Source: CAZAMI01 sp964627805
GTDB taxonomy: Archaea; Thermoproteota; Thermoprotei_A; Sulfolobales; NBVN01
Assembly: GCA_964627805.1 (NCBI GenBank)
Contig: CAZVLA010000003.1
Location: 1 to 18,596 of the forward strand
DNA length: 18,596 bases
Reading direction: 5' to 3'
The stretch's first letter is position 1. Each line of letters opens with the position of its first letter. Below the pieces are notes generated by a model. That model was not told the origin of the DNA, did not search any database, and worked only from the letters and a program-made list of their open reading frames with translations. Both the position numbers and the translations under genes were made by a program. Of the stretch, positions 1 to 7,746 are shown piece by piece.

Positions 1-2
1 TA

Positions 3-1910
3 AGAAATAGTGAAGGCTACTGGTCATACCCTGCTGAGGAATGGGACTACATAACTGATGAAGTACCATTAACGAGTATGGCTATCTACGTACTAAGTAA
101 GGCATTAGAGCTTGGTTACCTACCAGCCAACTACACAAGGACAGAGCTTCAGTCAGTAATTAATGAAGCAATTAACTGGCTATATACCCAGCAATTAAGC
201 GATGGTGGTTGGAAGCCTAACTCAGAAGCTACTCATTCATGCCCATACGCAACAGCATACGTCCTCATGGCCTTAGGCGAGGCTGCTAAGGTAGGTATAG
301 CAGTGAATACTACGGTGATTGAGAGAGCTATTGACTACTTAAGTAGGGTAGCCGAGGGAGGTTCAGGAATGCTCTACTGGGTACCAAGTACTGAGTGGCG
401 TTCATGGTGGGGCTTAGATACTTACGCATCAACAGCTGAGGTAGTATTAGCTCTAGCTACGATAAACGATTCAGGAATAGCGTTACCTACTAACTACGTA
501 ACTCAATTAACTAACATGAGCTTCGCAGGTGCTAAGTACTTGATACTAACATCTAATGAGTGGATGTCATACCCCAACACAGCTGAGGGCTCCTTAATAC
601 TTAGGGCATTGAATAGCGTAGGTGCTGACCTAACCTTCAGTAAGCCTTTAGAGATTAACGTTGAGGTACTAGGGGCTGGTAAGGACGTACTGTTCAGTAG
701 GAACTACACACTAGCAACCAGTTACGACGTGTACGTAGAGAACTTTGACTTAAGCAGTAATGGCTGGTTAAGTAAGTATAAGGAGTACGTAATACATGTA
801 AGGCTAATCCAAGGTGAGGGTGAAGCTGTAGTAGTTGCTTACTCAGTATACGGATACAGACCATCAAGCACATCATCTTCGGCATCAACGACGTACTTCA
901 CAGAGAGTAACCCGAAGGTTAAGTCAGTAACTCTAGTATTAGGTGGTAGAACCTACGTAGTTAAGCAGGTGACGGGGACACAGTCAAGTACTCAGCAGCC
1001 AGGAATAAGCGTTGAGGTGAGCGTAAGTAAGGCTTACTTAGTAAGGAATGAAGCTACGGATGTGAGCATAACTATTAAGCCAGTAAACACTAACGCACTA
1101 TATGCGGTGGTTCTTGAGGAGGACATACCACCAGGTTTTGAGGCTGTAGTTAATACTTCAGCATTAGGTAGTAACGTAGCTTTTGATGAGGATAGGTACA
1201 ACGCATCCGGTGGTAAGATAGTTAGTAGGTCCGGTGGTGAGTTAGTACTAGTTGGTGGTAAGGTAGCATTCGCTATACAGACCGTACCCTCAAGTGGAGT
1301 AACGATTACTTACGAATTAATACCGAAGAACGTGAGCTACGGTAAGGTAACGTTACCTACGGTAGATGCTTGGATGTTCTACTCACCAATAGGTAAGAGA
1401 ATTGAGGGTAAATCCGTAACGACACCAACGATAACTGTGGGTGTACCCTTAACCGTAGGTATGACCTCACTAGTAATTACGAAAGGTGCTTCAGTAGGTA
1501 ATAACAGTGTGCTCTCATGGGGTGATAAGTTAGGTATTCAAGTAAACATACCATCAGGAATTAACGTAACCTTAGGTATTTACCTAGTAAGTAATGAGTC
1601 GACGTACGTAGTAATGGAGGAGAACGTAAGTGGTGGAGCTACGTACGTAGTACTAGACACCCTAAAGCTAGCAAGCAACGTAAGTAAGTTTGAGGGTAGG
1701 TACGCCGAACTTAAAGTAGTCGTTAAACACGGAGACTCAGTACTTGCTATGAAGACCTACAAGCTATACATACCTAAGGTAAGTAGGGCTGACCTATTCA
1801 AGAGGATGCTGAATATTGAGGCTAAGTACGTACTAGCTACCCAAGCTAAGAAGCAGGAGATAGTTAATGAGGAGATCAACCCACTAAAGCAGATCTGGGC
1901 TAGTGGGTGA
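3..1910 (+). CDS. Alpha-2-macroglobulin-like exported protein, C-terminal part (5' end outside window)
   Basis: The reading frame is open to the left edge, so the gene begins upstream; 635 residues are visible. Numbering from the first visible codon, residues about 1-210 form alpha/alpha-toroid repeats with GG-W, TAE and LxAL motifs, as in the thioester domain of alpha-2-macroglobulins. Residues about 211-285 are beta-rich and end in a VRLIQGEGEAVVVAYSVY segment resembling the CUB/thioester-flanking part. A Ser/Thr-rich linker follows, then residues about 335-480 (EEDIPPGFE, later LPTVDAWMFYSPIGKRIEGKS) resemble the receptor-binding MG domain of bacterial-type A2M proteins. A further beta domain and a charged tail close the protein, with no C-terminal membrane segment. 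Many NxS/T sequons indicate extracellular glycosylation. In the family, such proteins trap proteases through a thioester; the Cys-Gln site would lie outside this window, so activity cannot be judged. It overlaps the next gene. Confidence 0.7.
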   Translation, partial: RNSEGYWSYPAEEWDYITDEVPLTSMAIYVLSKALELGYLPANYTRTELQSVINEAINWLYTQQLSDGGWKPNSEATHSCPYATAYVLMALGEAAKVGIAVNTTVIERAIDYLSRVAEGGSGMLYWVPSTEWRSWWGLDTYASTAEVVLALATINDSGIALPTNYVTQLTNMSFAGAKYLILTSNEWMSYPNTAEGSLILRALNSVGADLTFSKPLEINVEVLGAGKDVLFSRNYTLATSYDVYVENFDLSSNGWLSKYKEYVIHVRLIQGEGEAVVVAYSVYGYRPSSTSSSASTTYFTESNPKVKSVTLVLGGRTYVVKQVTGTQSSTQQPGISVEVSVSKAYLVRNEATDVSITIKPVNTNALYAVVLEEDIPPGFEAVVNTSALGSNVAFDEDRYNASGGKIVSRSGGELVLVGGKVAFAIQTVPSSGVTITYELIPKNVSYGKVTLPTVDAWMFYSPIGKRIEGKSVTTPTITVGVPLTVGMTSLVITKGASVGNNSVLSWGDKLGIQVNIPSGINVTLGIYLVSNESTYVVMEENVSGGATYVVLDTLKLASNVSKFEGRYAELKVVVKHGDSVLAMKTYKLYIPKVSRADLFKRMLNIEAKYVLATQAKKQEIVNEEINPLKQIWASG

Positions 1911-1915
1911 TGATC

Positions 1916-3916
1916 ATGAGGTCAAGACTAACCGCATTAATAACCTCAGTACTGATAATAGCTTCACTAATTACCTTAGCTACCGTGCCTAACCTTAGGG
2001 CGGTAAGTGCTTCAGTTCAGCAAGCACCTCCAACTACTATTAAGGTAGGTGATTCAGAGTGGGTTAACCTAACCTATGATATCTACCTAAGTAACGTAAC
2101 GAGCACAAACCCAACAGTAGCTTTCATACTGACTATAGCAGGTATTGACCCAACACACTTCAGCTACTCAAAAATTAAGTATGAGGTACTCATAAAGCAT
2201 GAAGGCGCATTAATAGATAACGCAACTAACTCAGCCTCACTAAGTACTAACTCAACTAGCGAGCTAATTCAATTAAGTATGTACTACACGAGCTCAGTAC
2301 CTTACACGAACTTCAACTTAGTTATTAAGTTATCAATTAAGGCATTAAGTACCTACGGATTCACCGACTCCTGGAATTACAGGTTAGTCGTTTCCTCAGG
2401 ATCTCAAGCGTACCTACTAACGAAGGAGGGTAGTATCTCAGTCAACGTTTACGCTAAGCCACCTTCGGTGACCCTAATAACCCTACAACCAACACCTCCG
2501 GTAATGGCTCCTAAGACATTAGCTAACGTATCATTACTAGTTAGTGACGCTAGTAAGGTTAAGAACGTAAGTATTGAGGTTATTAAGGAGGGTACCACAA
2601 CACCCATAACTAAGTGGGTGAACACCTCAGTAAGTCTCTATAGTTACTTAACGCCCACGATAACGCTAAACACTAGTACGTGGAGTTTAGGAAACTACAG
2701 TATAGTCGTTAGGGCATGCGACGAAGCTAACGTATGTGGTTCTAATAACGTAGCTACCTTAATAATTACTAAGGTATTCGAAGTACCATCAATATACTTC
2801 AGTAACTTAACCCAACTAATTAAGCATCCAGGATTCCTACCGGGTTCTGAGGCGTTAGTAGTTAGTGATTTTAAGGAGGCTAAGTCAGTAGTCATTGATA
2901 AGGCGAACGTAACCATAGAGGGTAGGTCATTACCGACAATCACTATAAGTGCGGATAAGGGCTTCATTATTGAGGCCAGTAACGTAACTATTAAAGGTAT
3001 TAAAGTAGTGTGTAATAACATTGCATTCTACATAAACAAGACCGAAGGAGTCGTGATAGACTCGGTACAGGCGGTAGCTAGTAGATTTATTGAGGTCAAC
3101 GCACCGATAAGCACGGTCACTTACTGGAGACACGTAGTTAAGGACTCAACACTAAACGGAGAACCAGTAGCTTATCTAGTTGGTGGTGGTTCATTAAGTA
3201 ACTCAACATACGCTGAAGCCCACCTACTCTTCGGTACTTACTCCCTTAACTCAACAACAATCAATAACTTATACTCAATAAACTCGACACTTAATCTCTA
3301 CGATACTAAGGTAAGTAAGAAATCAACACTATTCACTAACGAATCAATATACTGGAGCTTAATAGTTAAGGTGACCTTCGCAGGTAAGCCAGTACCCGGA
3401 GCTACCGTAAGTATAAGCAATAACATGACGTCAGCTAGATTAACGACAGGTAGTGAAGGTACTGTAAAGTATTACGTAATCTACGAGAAATACATTAATG
3501 GATCATTAGTGGCTAGGGCCAATGAAACGACTATTGAGGCCAGTAAGTTCACACTAAGGAACAGTACTAAGATACTAATTAATGAGCCTAAGAACGTAAC
3601 GTTAGCATTACCAGCACCTAAGGTGAAGATGATGGTAACAGCAATAAACGGTACTAAGGTAGTTAAGGCAGTACCTGGCGAGTTACTTAATGTAAGCGTA
3701 TCAACAACAATAAGCATACCGTATAGGATAGAGCTTCAAGTAATACTTAACAGTACGGTAATATCTGACGTACTTAAGTATACGGCAGTACCTAATAATG
3801 AATTCATAGTAGCTACACCGTACAGTAAGGGAACTATGGAGTTAGTAGTTAATGTGATAGTAGGGAATTTACCACCAATAACACTTACTTCAGGATCTAT
3901 GGAGGTGAGTAGGTAA
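1916..3916 (+). CDS. Secreted Ig-like / beta-helix surface protein
   Basis: A protein of about 666 residues with an N-terminal signal peptide (MRSRLTALITSVLIIASLIT...). A beta-rich N-terminal region is followed by an Ig-like domain (about 182-287; WSLGNYSIVVRACDEANVCG). Next comes a right-handed parallel beta-helix (about 320-470), whose WRHVVKDSTLNGEPVAYLVG element resembles NosD-like carbohydrate-binding/sugar-hydrolase repeats. A transthyretin/carboxypeptidase-regulatory-like domain follows (FAGKPVPGATVSISNN, about 485-575), then a final beta domain. Sequons are very frequent. There is no C-terminal anchor, so it is either released or held by partners. Candidate starts are GTG 1907, ATG 1910 and ATG 1916; I chose ATG 1916 because GGGTGA ends 5 nt before it. 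It overlaps or abuts the A2M-like gene and is probably co-transcribed with it. The enzymatic role, if any, is unknown; it may be a structural or adhesive surface component. Confidence 0.65.
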   Translation: MRSRLTALITSVLIIASLITLATVPNLRAVSASVQQAPPTTIKVGDSEWVNLTYDIYLSNVTSTNPTVAFILTIAGIDPTHFSYSKIKYEVLIKHEGALIDNATNSASLSTNSTSELIQLSMYYTSSVPYTNFNLVIKLSIKALSTYGFTDSWNYRLVVSSGSQAYLLTKEGSISVNVYAKPPSVTLITLQPTPPVMAPKTLANVSLLVSDASKVKNVSIEVIKEGTTTPITKWVNTSVSLYSYLTPTITLNTSTWSLGNYSIVVRACDEANVCGSNNVATLIITKVFEVPSIYFSNLTQLIKHPGFLPGSEALVVSDFKEAKSVVIDKANVTIEGRSLPTITISADKGFIIEASNVTIKGIKVVCNNIAFYINKTEGVVIDSVQAVASRFIEVNAPISTVTYWRHVVKDSTLNGEPVAYLVGGGSLSNSTYAEAHLLFGTYSLNSTTINNLYSINSTLNLYDTKVSKKSTLFTNESIYWSLIVKVTFAGKPVPGATVSISNNMTSARLTTGSEGTVKYYVIYEKYINGSLVARANETTIEASKFTLRNSTKILINEPKNVTLALPAPKVKMMVTAINGTKVVKAVPGELLNVSVSTTISIPYRIELQVILNSTVISDVLKYTAVPNNEFIVATPYSKGTMELVVNVIVGNLPPITLTSGSMEVSR

Positions 3917-4308
3917 TGAAGTACTTAAGGTTAACTCTCGTGGCGTTAATCATTACCTCATTACTGATAGCTATGATACCGGCCACGGTAAATGCACAGA
4001 CGCAGGTAGTCCAGGTAGTAGCTTCAGGTACATCAATAAACGTAACTATTAACGTGCCAGCTAATGTAACCTCAGCACTACTAATAACTACCTTAATGAA
4101 GTTGAGTAGTGGTTCCGAGGAGTTAGTTAGGTTCTACGTAACCTACGTAGTAGGTGGTGACGTAGTTAAGGTGAATAATACGGGTTTACCTAAGGGTAAC
4201 TACGTGGTTAAGGTGATGGTATGGAATGGCTTACTAAGTATATTAGCTAGTGAGGCTGGTAAGTGGCAGACGATAATGTATTACGAAGAGAACGTAACTC
4301 TAAAGTAA
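3916..4308 (+). CDS. Small secreted protein, unknown function
   Basis: A protein of 130 residues with a clear signal peptide (about 1-27, ending near VNA-QTQ) followed by a single beta-rich domain of about 100 residues containing four or so NxS/T sequons. I recognise no family. ATG 3916 shares one base with the TAA of the preceding gene (TAATG) and is preceded by the strong SD motif GGAGGTGAG about 6 nt upstream, so translation is likely coupled. It is the last gene of a three-gene operon of exported proteins, so an accessory or partner role for the A2M-like and beta-helix proteins is the simplest inference. The next gene converges on it with only 6 nt between stop codons. Confidence 0.6.
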   Translation: MKYLRLTLVALIITSLLIAMIPATVNAQTQVVQVVASGTSINVTINVPANVTSALLITTLMKLSSGSEELVRFYVTYVVGGDVVKVNNTGLPKGNYVVKVMVWNGLLSILASEAGKWQTIMYYEENVTLK

Positions 4309-4314
4309 CTACTT

Positions 4315-5136
4315 TTAGCTCTCCTTAACAACCTCATTAACGACTCTACTCACGACCTCTAACACGTCGTTAAACCTTAACTTACCAGCATTTAGCAAGC
4401 CACCTAACCTAGACTCAAGGTACTCAAAGAGCTTCATACCTAATGCGTACCCGTGATTCCTCACACCCTCATCCCTAGAGTAGGTGAAGGCGTTGATTAA
4501 GTCGTCCCTACTTAAGCCACCAGACACGAACTTAGCTAAGTCATAGAGCTCACTAACGCTAATCGGTAAGGTCCTAGGGTGCTTATTAAGTAGTAGGCAC
4601 TCACACCTAGTAGCGAACCCCTCTGAATAAATAAGGAATACAGGATCTTCCCTAAATTTATTGTACTCTATTGGATCAACACCCATTAATGAGGAATGTA
4701 TTAGGTGGCAAATACCGTGGGCAATGACCTCCTCAACCGCCTCACCAATTAAACCAGCTTCAGCAGCACCTAGTAGGTCGAAGAGTACGGCGTAACTACC
4801 TAAGTACTTAGTAGGTAGTACAGCCCCTAGACCGAAACCAACATAAATAACTACCTTAGCACCTAACTCAACACCTAAGTTACTAAGTAACTTATTACCC
4901 ACGTCCCGTACCGCATTAAGGGCTGAGTCGTGGATTCTATTCATCTCATTAATTAATTCCTTAGATCTCTCAACAGCCCCAGCCATTAGGTAAGTAAATG
5001 ATGAACCTGTGAGTGACTTCAGAATCTCAAGTAGTTCAGAGTACTCGCTTAAGTAATCAACCCAAGCATCTAGCGGGTCACCCCTCCCACTCATTAACTC
5101 CTTAAACCTGGGGTAGGTGTCTATGACCTCAATCAT
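4315..5136 (-). CDS. DUF2268-like gluzincin-fold protein lacking the catalytic Glu
   Basis: A cytoplasmic protein of 273 residues with no signal peptide or membrane segment. The middle reads VVIYVGFGLGAVLPTKYLGS...AVEEVIAHGICHLIHSS, followed by a YSEGFATRCE segment. This follows the layout of DUF2268-type predicted Zn proteases: a GxG strand, then a metal helix expected to read HExxH, then an EGxA helix giving the third ligand. Here the helix reads H140-G-I-C-H144, so both His and the downstream Glu (E172) are present, but the general-base Glu is Gly (GGT, two substitutions away from a Glu codon). Unusual Cys residues sit within and near the site (C143, C178, C180). It may be a metal-binding pseudoprotease or use altered chemistry. 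The start is ATG 5136 with GGTGG 6 nt upstream; GTG 5139 is an alternative. It lies downstream of the winged-helix regulator on the same strand, after a 146-nt gap that has its own TATA-like box. Confidence 0.55.
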   Translation of the reverse strand: MIEVIDTYPRFKELMSGRGDPLDAWVDYLSEYSELLEILKSLTGSSFTYLMAGAVERSKELINEMNRIHDSALNAVRDVGNKLLSNLGVELGAKVVIYVGFGLGAVLPTKYLGSYAVLFDLLGAAEAGLIGEAVEEVIAHGICHLIHSSLMGVDPIEYNKFREDPVFLIYSEGFATRCECLLLNKHPRTLPISVSELYDLAKFVSGGLSRDDLINAFTYSRDEGVRNHGYALGMKLFEYLESRLGGLLNAGKLRFNDVLEVVSRVVNEVVKES

Positions 5137-5242
5137 CACTAACCACCTAAGTAGTAGTGGCTAGGGTACTTAGCAGTAATTAAGGAGGTAGTTACTACTA
5201 TCGCTCAGTAGTATAGCAACACCGAAGCTAATAACTCTAACC

Positions 5243-5248
5243 TTTAAA
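5243..5248 (-). promoter_or_regulatory. Candidate TATA box for the zincin-like gene
   Basis: TTTAAA, read on the minus strand as CTTTAAAGG, lies in the 146-nt gap upstream of the gene starting at 5136. At the usual archaeal spacing, transcription would start near 5220, leaving a leader of about 85 nt that carries the GGTGG SD motif. This rests on sequence resemblance only. Confidence 0.35.
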
Positions 5249-5282
5249 GATTAAGTAAGCTACGTAATTAACGTATTAAGAG

Positions 5283-6656
5283 TTACTTGCCCTTAATGAC
5301 ACTAACTGTTAAGTCACTATACTCACAATCTAACTCAATACTTAGTTCGGGACCCTCACCTGGTTCCTCATAGTTGAGGGGTACTGGCTCATCATTAACG
5401 TTTAGGGATACATCACTACTCAATAACTTACTAGTAATTACACGTACCCTACACTCCCTAGGTATCTCGATAGTTAATCTAACTTCATCACCACTGCACT
5501 TAATACTCACTAATGAATTCCTACTAACTCCCACACTCCTTAACTTAAGATTAACCTCACTACCCGTGGAGTCTAACTTAAAGGTACTTAATTCACTAAA
5601 CACTAACTCACCCCTTACGTCACTACCTCTAGACTTGATGGTAGTTACTGTTGGGGACTTAAGACCTTCGATATTTACCTCACTACCGCTTAACTCCATA
5701 CTCAACTCCCTAACACCCTCCGTAGGTATGCATAGGTCCGCACTACACGCTGATAGATTAAGGAGTACGGAATCCCCGCTTACTACGTAATTACTTAAAC
5801 CACCTGAGAACCCCGTACTCTTCCCATTTAAGCGTACTGAGTCACCGCTACAGCTAAGTAACCTTAACTCAGAACCTGATGAGTTAATAATGAGTCTAGG
5901 CTTAGTGGGGAAATCATGATGAATCTCCTCACCACTCCCGGGAGGTGATATCGTTATTAACACACCCTTTAATCCAAGCTTTATCGATTTTAGGGCATTC
6001 TTAACTACATCACTAACTAAGCCACTCACGAACTTAGGTAGGTAAGTACTTGATACGTACCTACCCTTAACGCCCCTACCCGTAATCGCTAGTACCTCCC
6101 TAGACCTGCTACTGATTAGGTCTACGAGGTGGGGTGGTGCCCTAATAGCTACTACGTTACGTACCTCCTTAAGTACCTTACTTAAGTCATCCCTACTAAT
6201 ACCGTCATCTACGTCAAGAGCTATTACATCCTCAATAACTAATCCCTTACCACTACTAACTAATTCCTTAACGAATTCATTAGTTAATGTGTAAGTTATT
6301 AAGCCAGAAACCCTCACTACCTCACCCTCCTCCCTAACCTCGTGGGTACCCCACGAAGCCCTAGCCTCAATAGCCTTAGCTAACTCATCACTAACGCTTT
6401 CCCTCTCAAGCTCCTTAAGGACTCTAAATGCTTTCCAGCCAGTACTCGTTAATTCGTAGTAACCCCTCCTATTCCTCCTAATAAAGCCCTCAAGTTTCTT
6501 CATGTGGAACGCGAGTAGGCTTGAATCCTCAATACCTAACTCCTTAAGTAAGTCGGTAAAGCTGAGCTCCCCCTTCTCACCTAACGCCCTGATAATACCC
6601 CTTCTAATCCTATGAGCTAGTGCTTGGAAAATATCGTCCTGCTCATTACTACCCAC
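5283..6656 (-). CDS. ArsR-like winged-helix regulator fused to a repetitive beta-solenoid (DUF4097-like) domain
   Basis: A protein of 457 residues from GTG 6656. Residues about 5-85 are a winged helix-turn-helix: ALAHRIRRGIIRALGEKGELSFTDLLKELG, then an AFHMKKLEG recognition segment and a RRGYYELTSTGWKAF wing, as in ArsR-like archaeal regulators. Residues about 95-235 form an alpha/beta region I do not recognise. From about 259 to the end, nine or so variants of SG[SD]xVxL recur (SSGSELRL, CSGDSVRL, VSGDSVLL, LSGSEVNI, STGSEVNL, CSGDEVRL and others), predicting beta-solenoid rungs like those of DUF4097-type proteins. There is no membrane segment or signal, so it should be a cytoplasmic DNA-binding sensor. 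The frame stays open to a TTG at 6713, but that extension is hydrophobic and unlike an ArsR N-terminus, whereas GGGTGGGTG precedes GTG 6656. It is divergent from the ABC-2 exporter genes. Confidence 0.6.
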   Translation of the reverse strand: MGSNEQDDIFQALAHRIRRGIIRALGEKGELSFTDLLKELGIEDSSLLAFHMKKLEGFIRRNRRGYYELTSTGWKAFRVLKELERESVSDELAKAIEARASWGTHEVREEGEVVRVSGLITYTLTNEFVKELVSSGKGLVIEDVIALDVDDGISRDDLSKVLKEVRNVVAIRAPPHLVDLISSRSREVLAITGRGVKGRYVSSTYLPKFVSGLVSDVVKNALKSIKLGLKGVLITISPPGSGEEIHHDFPTKPRLIINSSGSELRLLSCSGDSVRLNGKSTGFSGGLSNYVVSGDSVLLNLSACSADLCIPTEGVRELSMELSGSEVNIEGLKSPTVTTIKSRGSDVRGELVFSELSTFKLDSTGSEVNLKLRSVGVSRNSLVSIKCSGDEVRLTIEIPRECRVRVITSKLLSSDVSLNVNDEPVPLNYEEPGEGPELSIELDCEYSDLTVSVIKGK

Positions 6657-6734
6657 AGCACCCACCCAGAGCCCTAAGTAATTAAGAATAATAAGTAGTT
6701 TAGTGAAGAGCAACTAAGTACTTAACACGATTAT

Positions 6735-6756
6735 TTACTTAAGCGTACTTAAGTAA
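6735..6756. promoter_or_regulatory. Palindrome, candidate operator in the divergent spacer
   Basis: Two perfect 9-bp arms, TTACTTAAG and CTTAAGTAA, are separated by CGTA. They lie between the winged-helix regulator and the divergent ABC-2 genes, 79 bp and 93 bp from the respective start codons. ArsR-family proteins bind such dyads. CTTAAG words are common in this genome, so chance is not excluded. Confidence 0.4.
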
Positions 6757-6849
6757 TTAAGTCATGTATGGGTTATTACAAACTGTTGAGGTACCTTCAC
6801 TAAACCACTTAATACCCTCAACTAACTGACTTAAGAACACTGGGGAAGT

Positions 6850-7746
6850 ATGAGTTACGTTATTGAAGCTGAAGGACTAGCTAAGAAGTACCGCGGTGGT
6901 GTTTGGGGTATTAGGGAAGTTAGCTTCAAAGCACCTAACTCATCATTAACTGTACTACTAGGACCTAACGGTGCTGGTAAGACAACTACGGTTAAGGTAC
7001 TATCTACATTACTCAAACCTACGAAGGGTCGTGCTTACGTATTGGGTATGGATGTAGTTAAGGAAGCTAGTAAGTTAAGGAGTAGAATAGCTATATGCCC
7101 TCAAGACGTTAGAGCAGATCCTAACTGGACACCCATGGATGCTGTAGTAGGTTACCTCATGTGCCGTGGTTGGAGCTTAAGTGATGCACGTAAGGAGGCT
7201 AGGAAGTGGATTGAAGAGCTTGAGTTATGGAGTGTTAAGGATAGGCCCATAGCTAAGTTGAGTGGTGGGCAGGCTAAGAGAGTAGTAGTTGCTATGGTAT
7301 TAGCTAGTAACGCAGACATGTACTTCCTAGACGAACCAACAGCTGGCCTTGACGTTGAGGGTAGGTTTAGGGTGTGGAGGGTATTAAGGAACGTTATTAG
7401 GGAGGATGCGTCAATACTACTAACTACGCATGACATGAAGGAGGCTGAGTTACTAGCTGATTATGTAGTTATGATTCATGAGGGTAAGGTAATTGCTTCA
7501 GGTAGTGTTAGGGAGTTAGTAAGTAAGGTACCGTACGTAGCTAAGGTAGTTGTGAGGGGGGTTACCATTAATGAGTTAAGTGGATTACTAACCTTCGATT
7601 TAGGGGATAAGGTAATAGCCTATGTTAAGTCAAGGACTGAAGCATTAAGCATAGCGTCAATGGTTAGTGGTGAAGTATCAATAAGTGGAATAACTCTGGA
7701 GGACGCGTACATTTACTTAATACGTAGGGGAGGTGGTAGTGAGTGA
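6850..7746 (+). CDS. ABC transporter ATP-binding protein, ABC-2 (drug/daunorubicin) type
   Basis: A nucleotide-binding subunit of 298 residues. Visible motifs are Walker A GPNGAGKT (38-45), the Q-loop in ICPQD (Q85), signature LSGGQ (137-141), Walker B MYFLDE (157-162), D-loop AGLD and the H-loop His in TTHD (H194). The C-terminal region of about 80 residues matches the extension usual in DrrA/CcmA-like exporter ATPases. The start ATG follows GGGGAAG. The permease begins inside its stop codon region (GTGA overlap), so the two form one exporter: ATP hydrolysis in the cytoplasm drives movement of an unknown substrate, typically a lipid, drug or polysaccharide in this class. Divergence from the winged-helix regulator suggests local control. 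Confidence 0.9.
   Translation: MSYVIEAEGLAKKYRGGVWGIREVSFKAPNSSLTVLLGPNGAGKTTTVKVLSTLLKPTKGRAYVLGMDVVKEASKLRSRIAICPQDVRADPNWTPMDAVVGYLMCRGWSLSDARKEARKWIEELELWSVKDRPIAKLSGGQAKRVVVAMVLASNADMYFLDEPTAGLDVEGRFRVWRVLRNVIREDASILLTTHDMKEAELLADYVVMIHEGKVIASGSVRELVSKVPYVAKVVVRGVTINELSGLLTFDLGDKVIAYVKSRTEALSIASMVSGEVSISGITLEDAYIYLIRRGGGSE

Noticed and set aside
1906..1935. GTGATGA near 1906 as a C box
   Set aside because: No D box follows at guide distance; it is the gene junction with its SD and start.
5374..5790. 138-codon plus-strand frame opposite the regulator
   Set aside because: It is the antisense shadow of the repetitive SG[SD]xVxL coding region, with low-complexity Leu/Ser/Thr composition and no SD.
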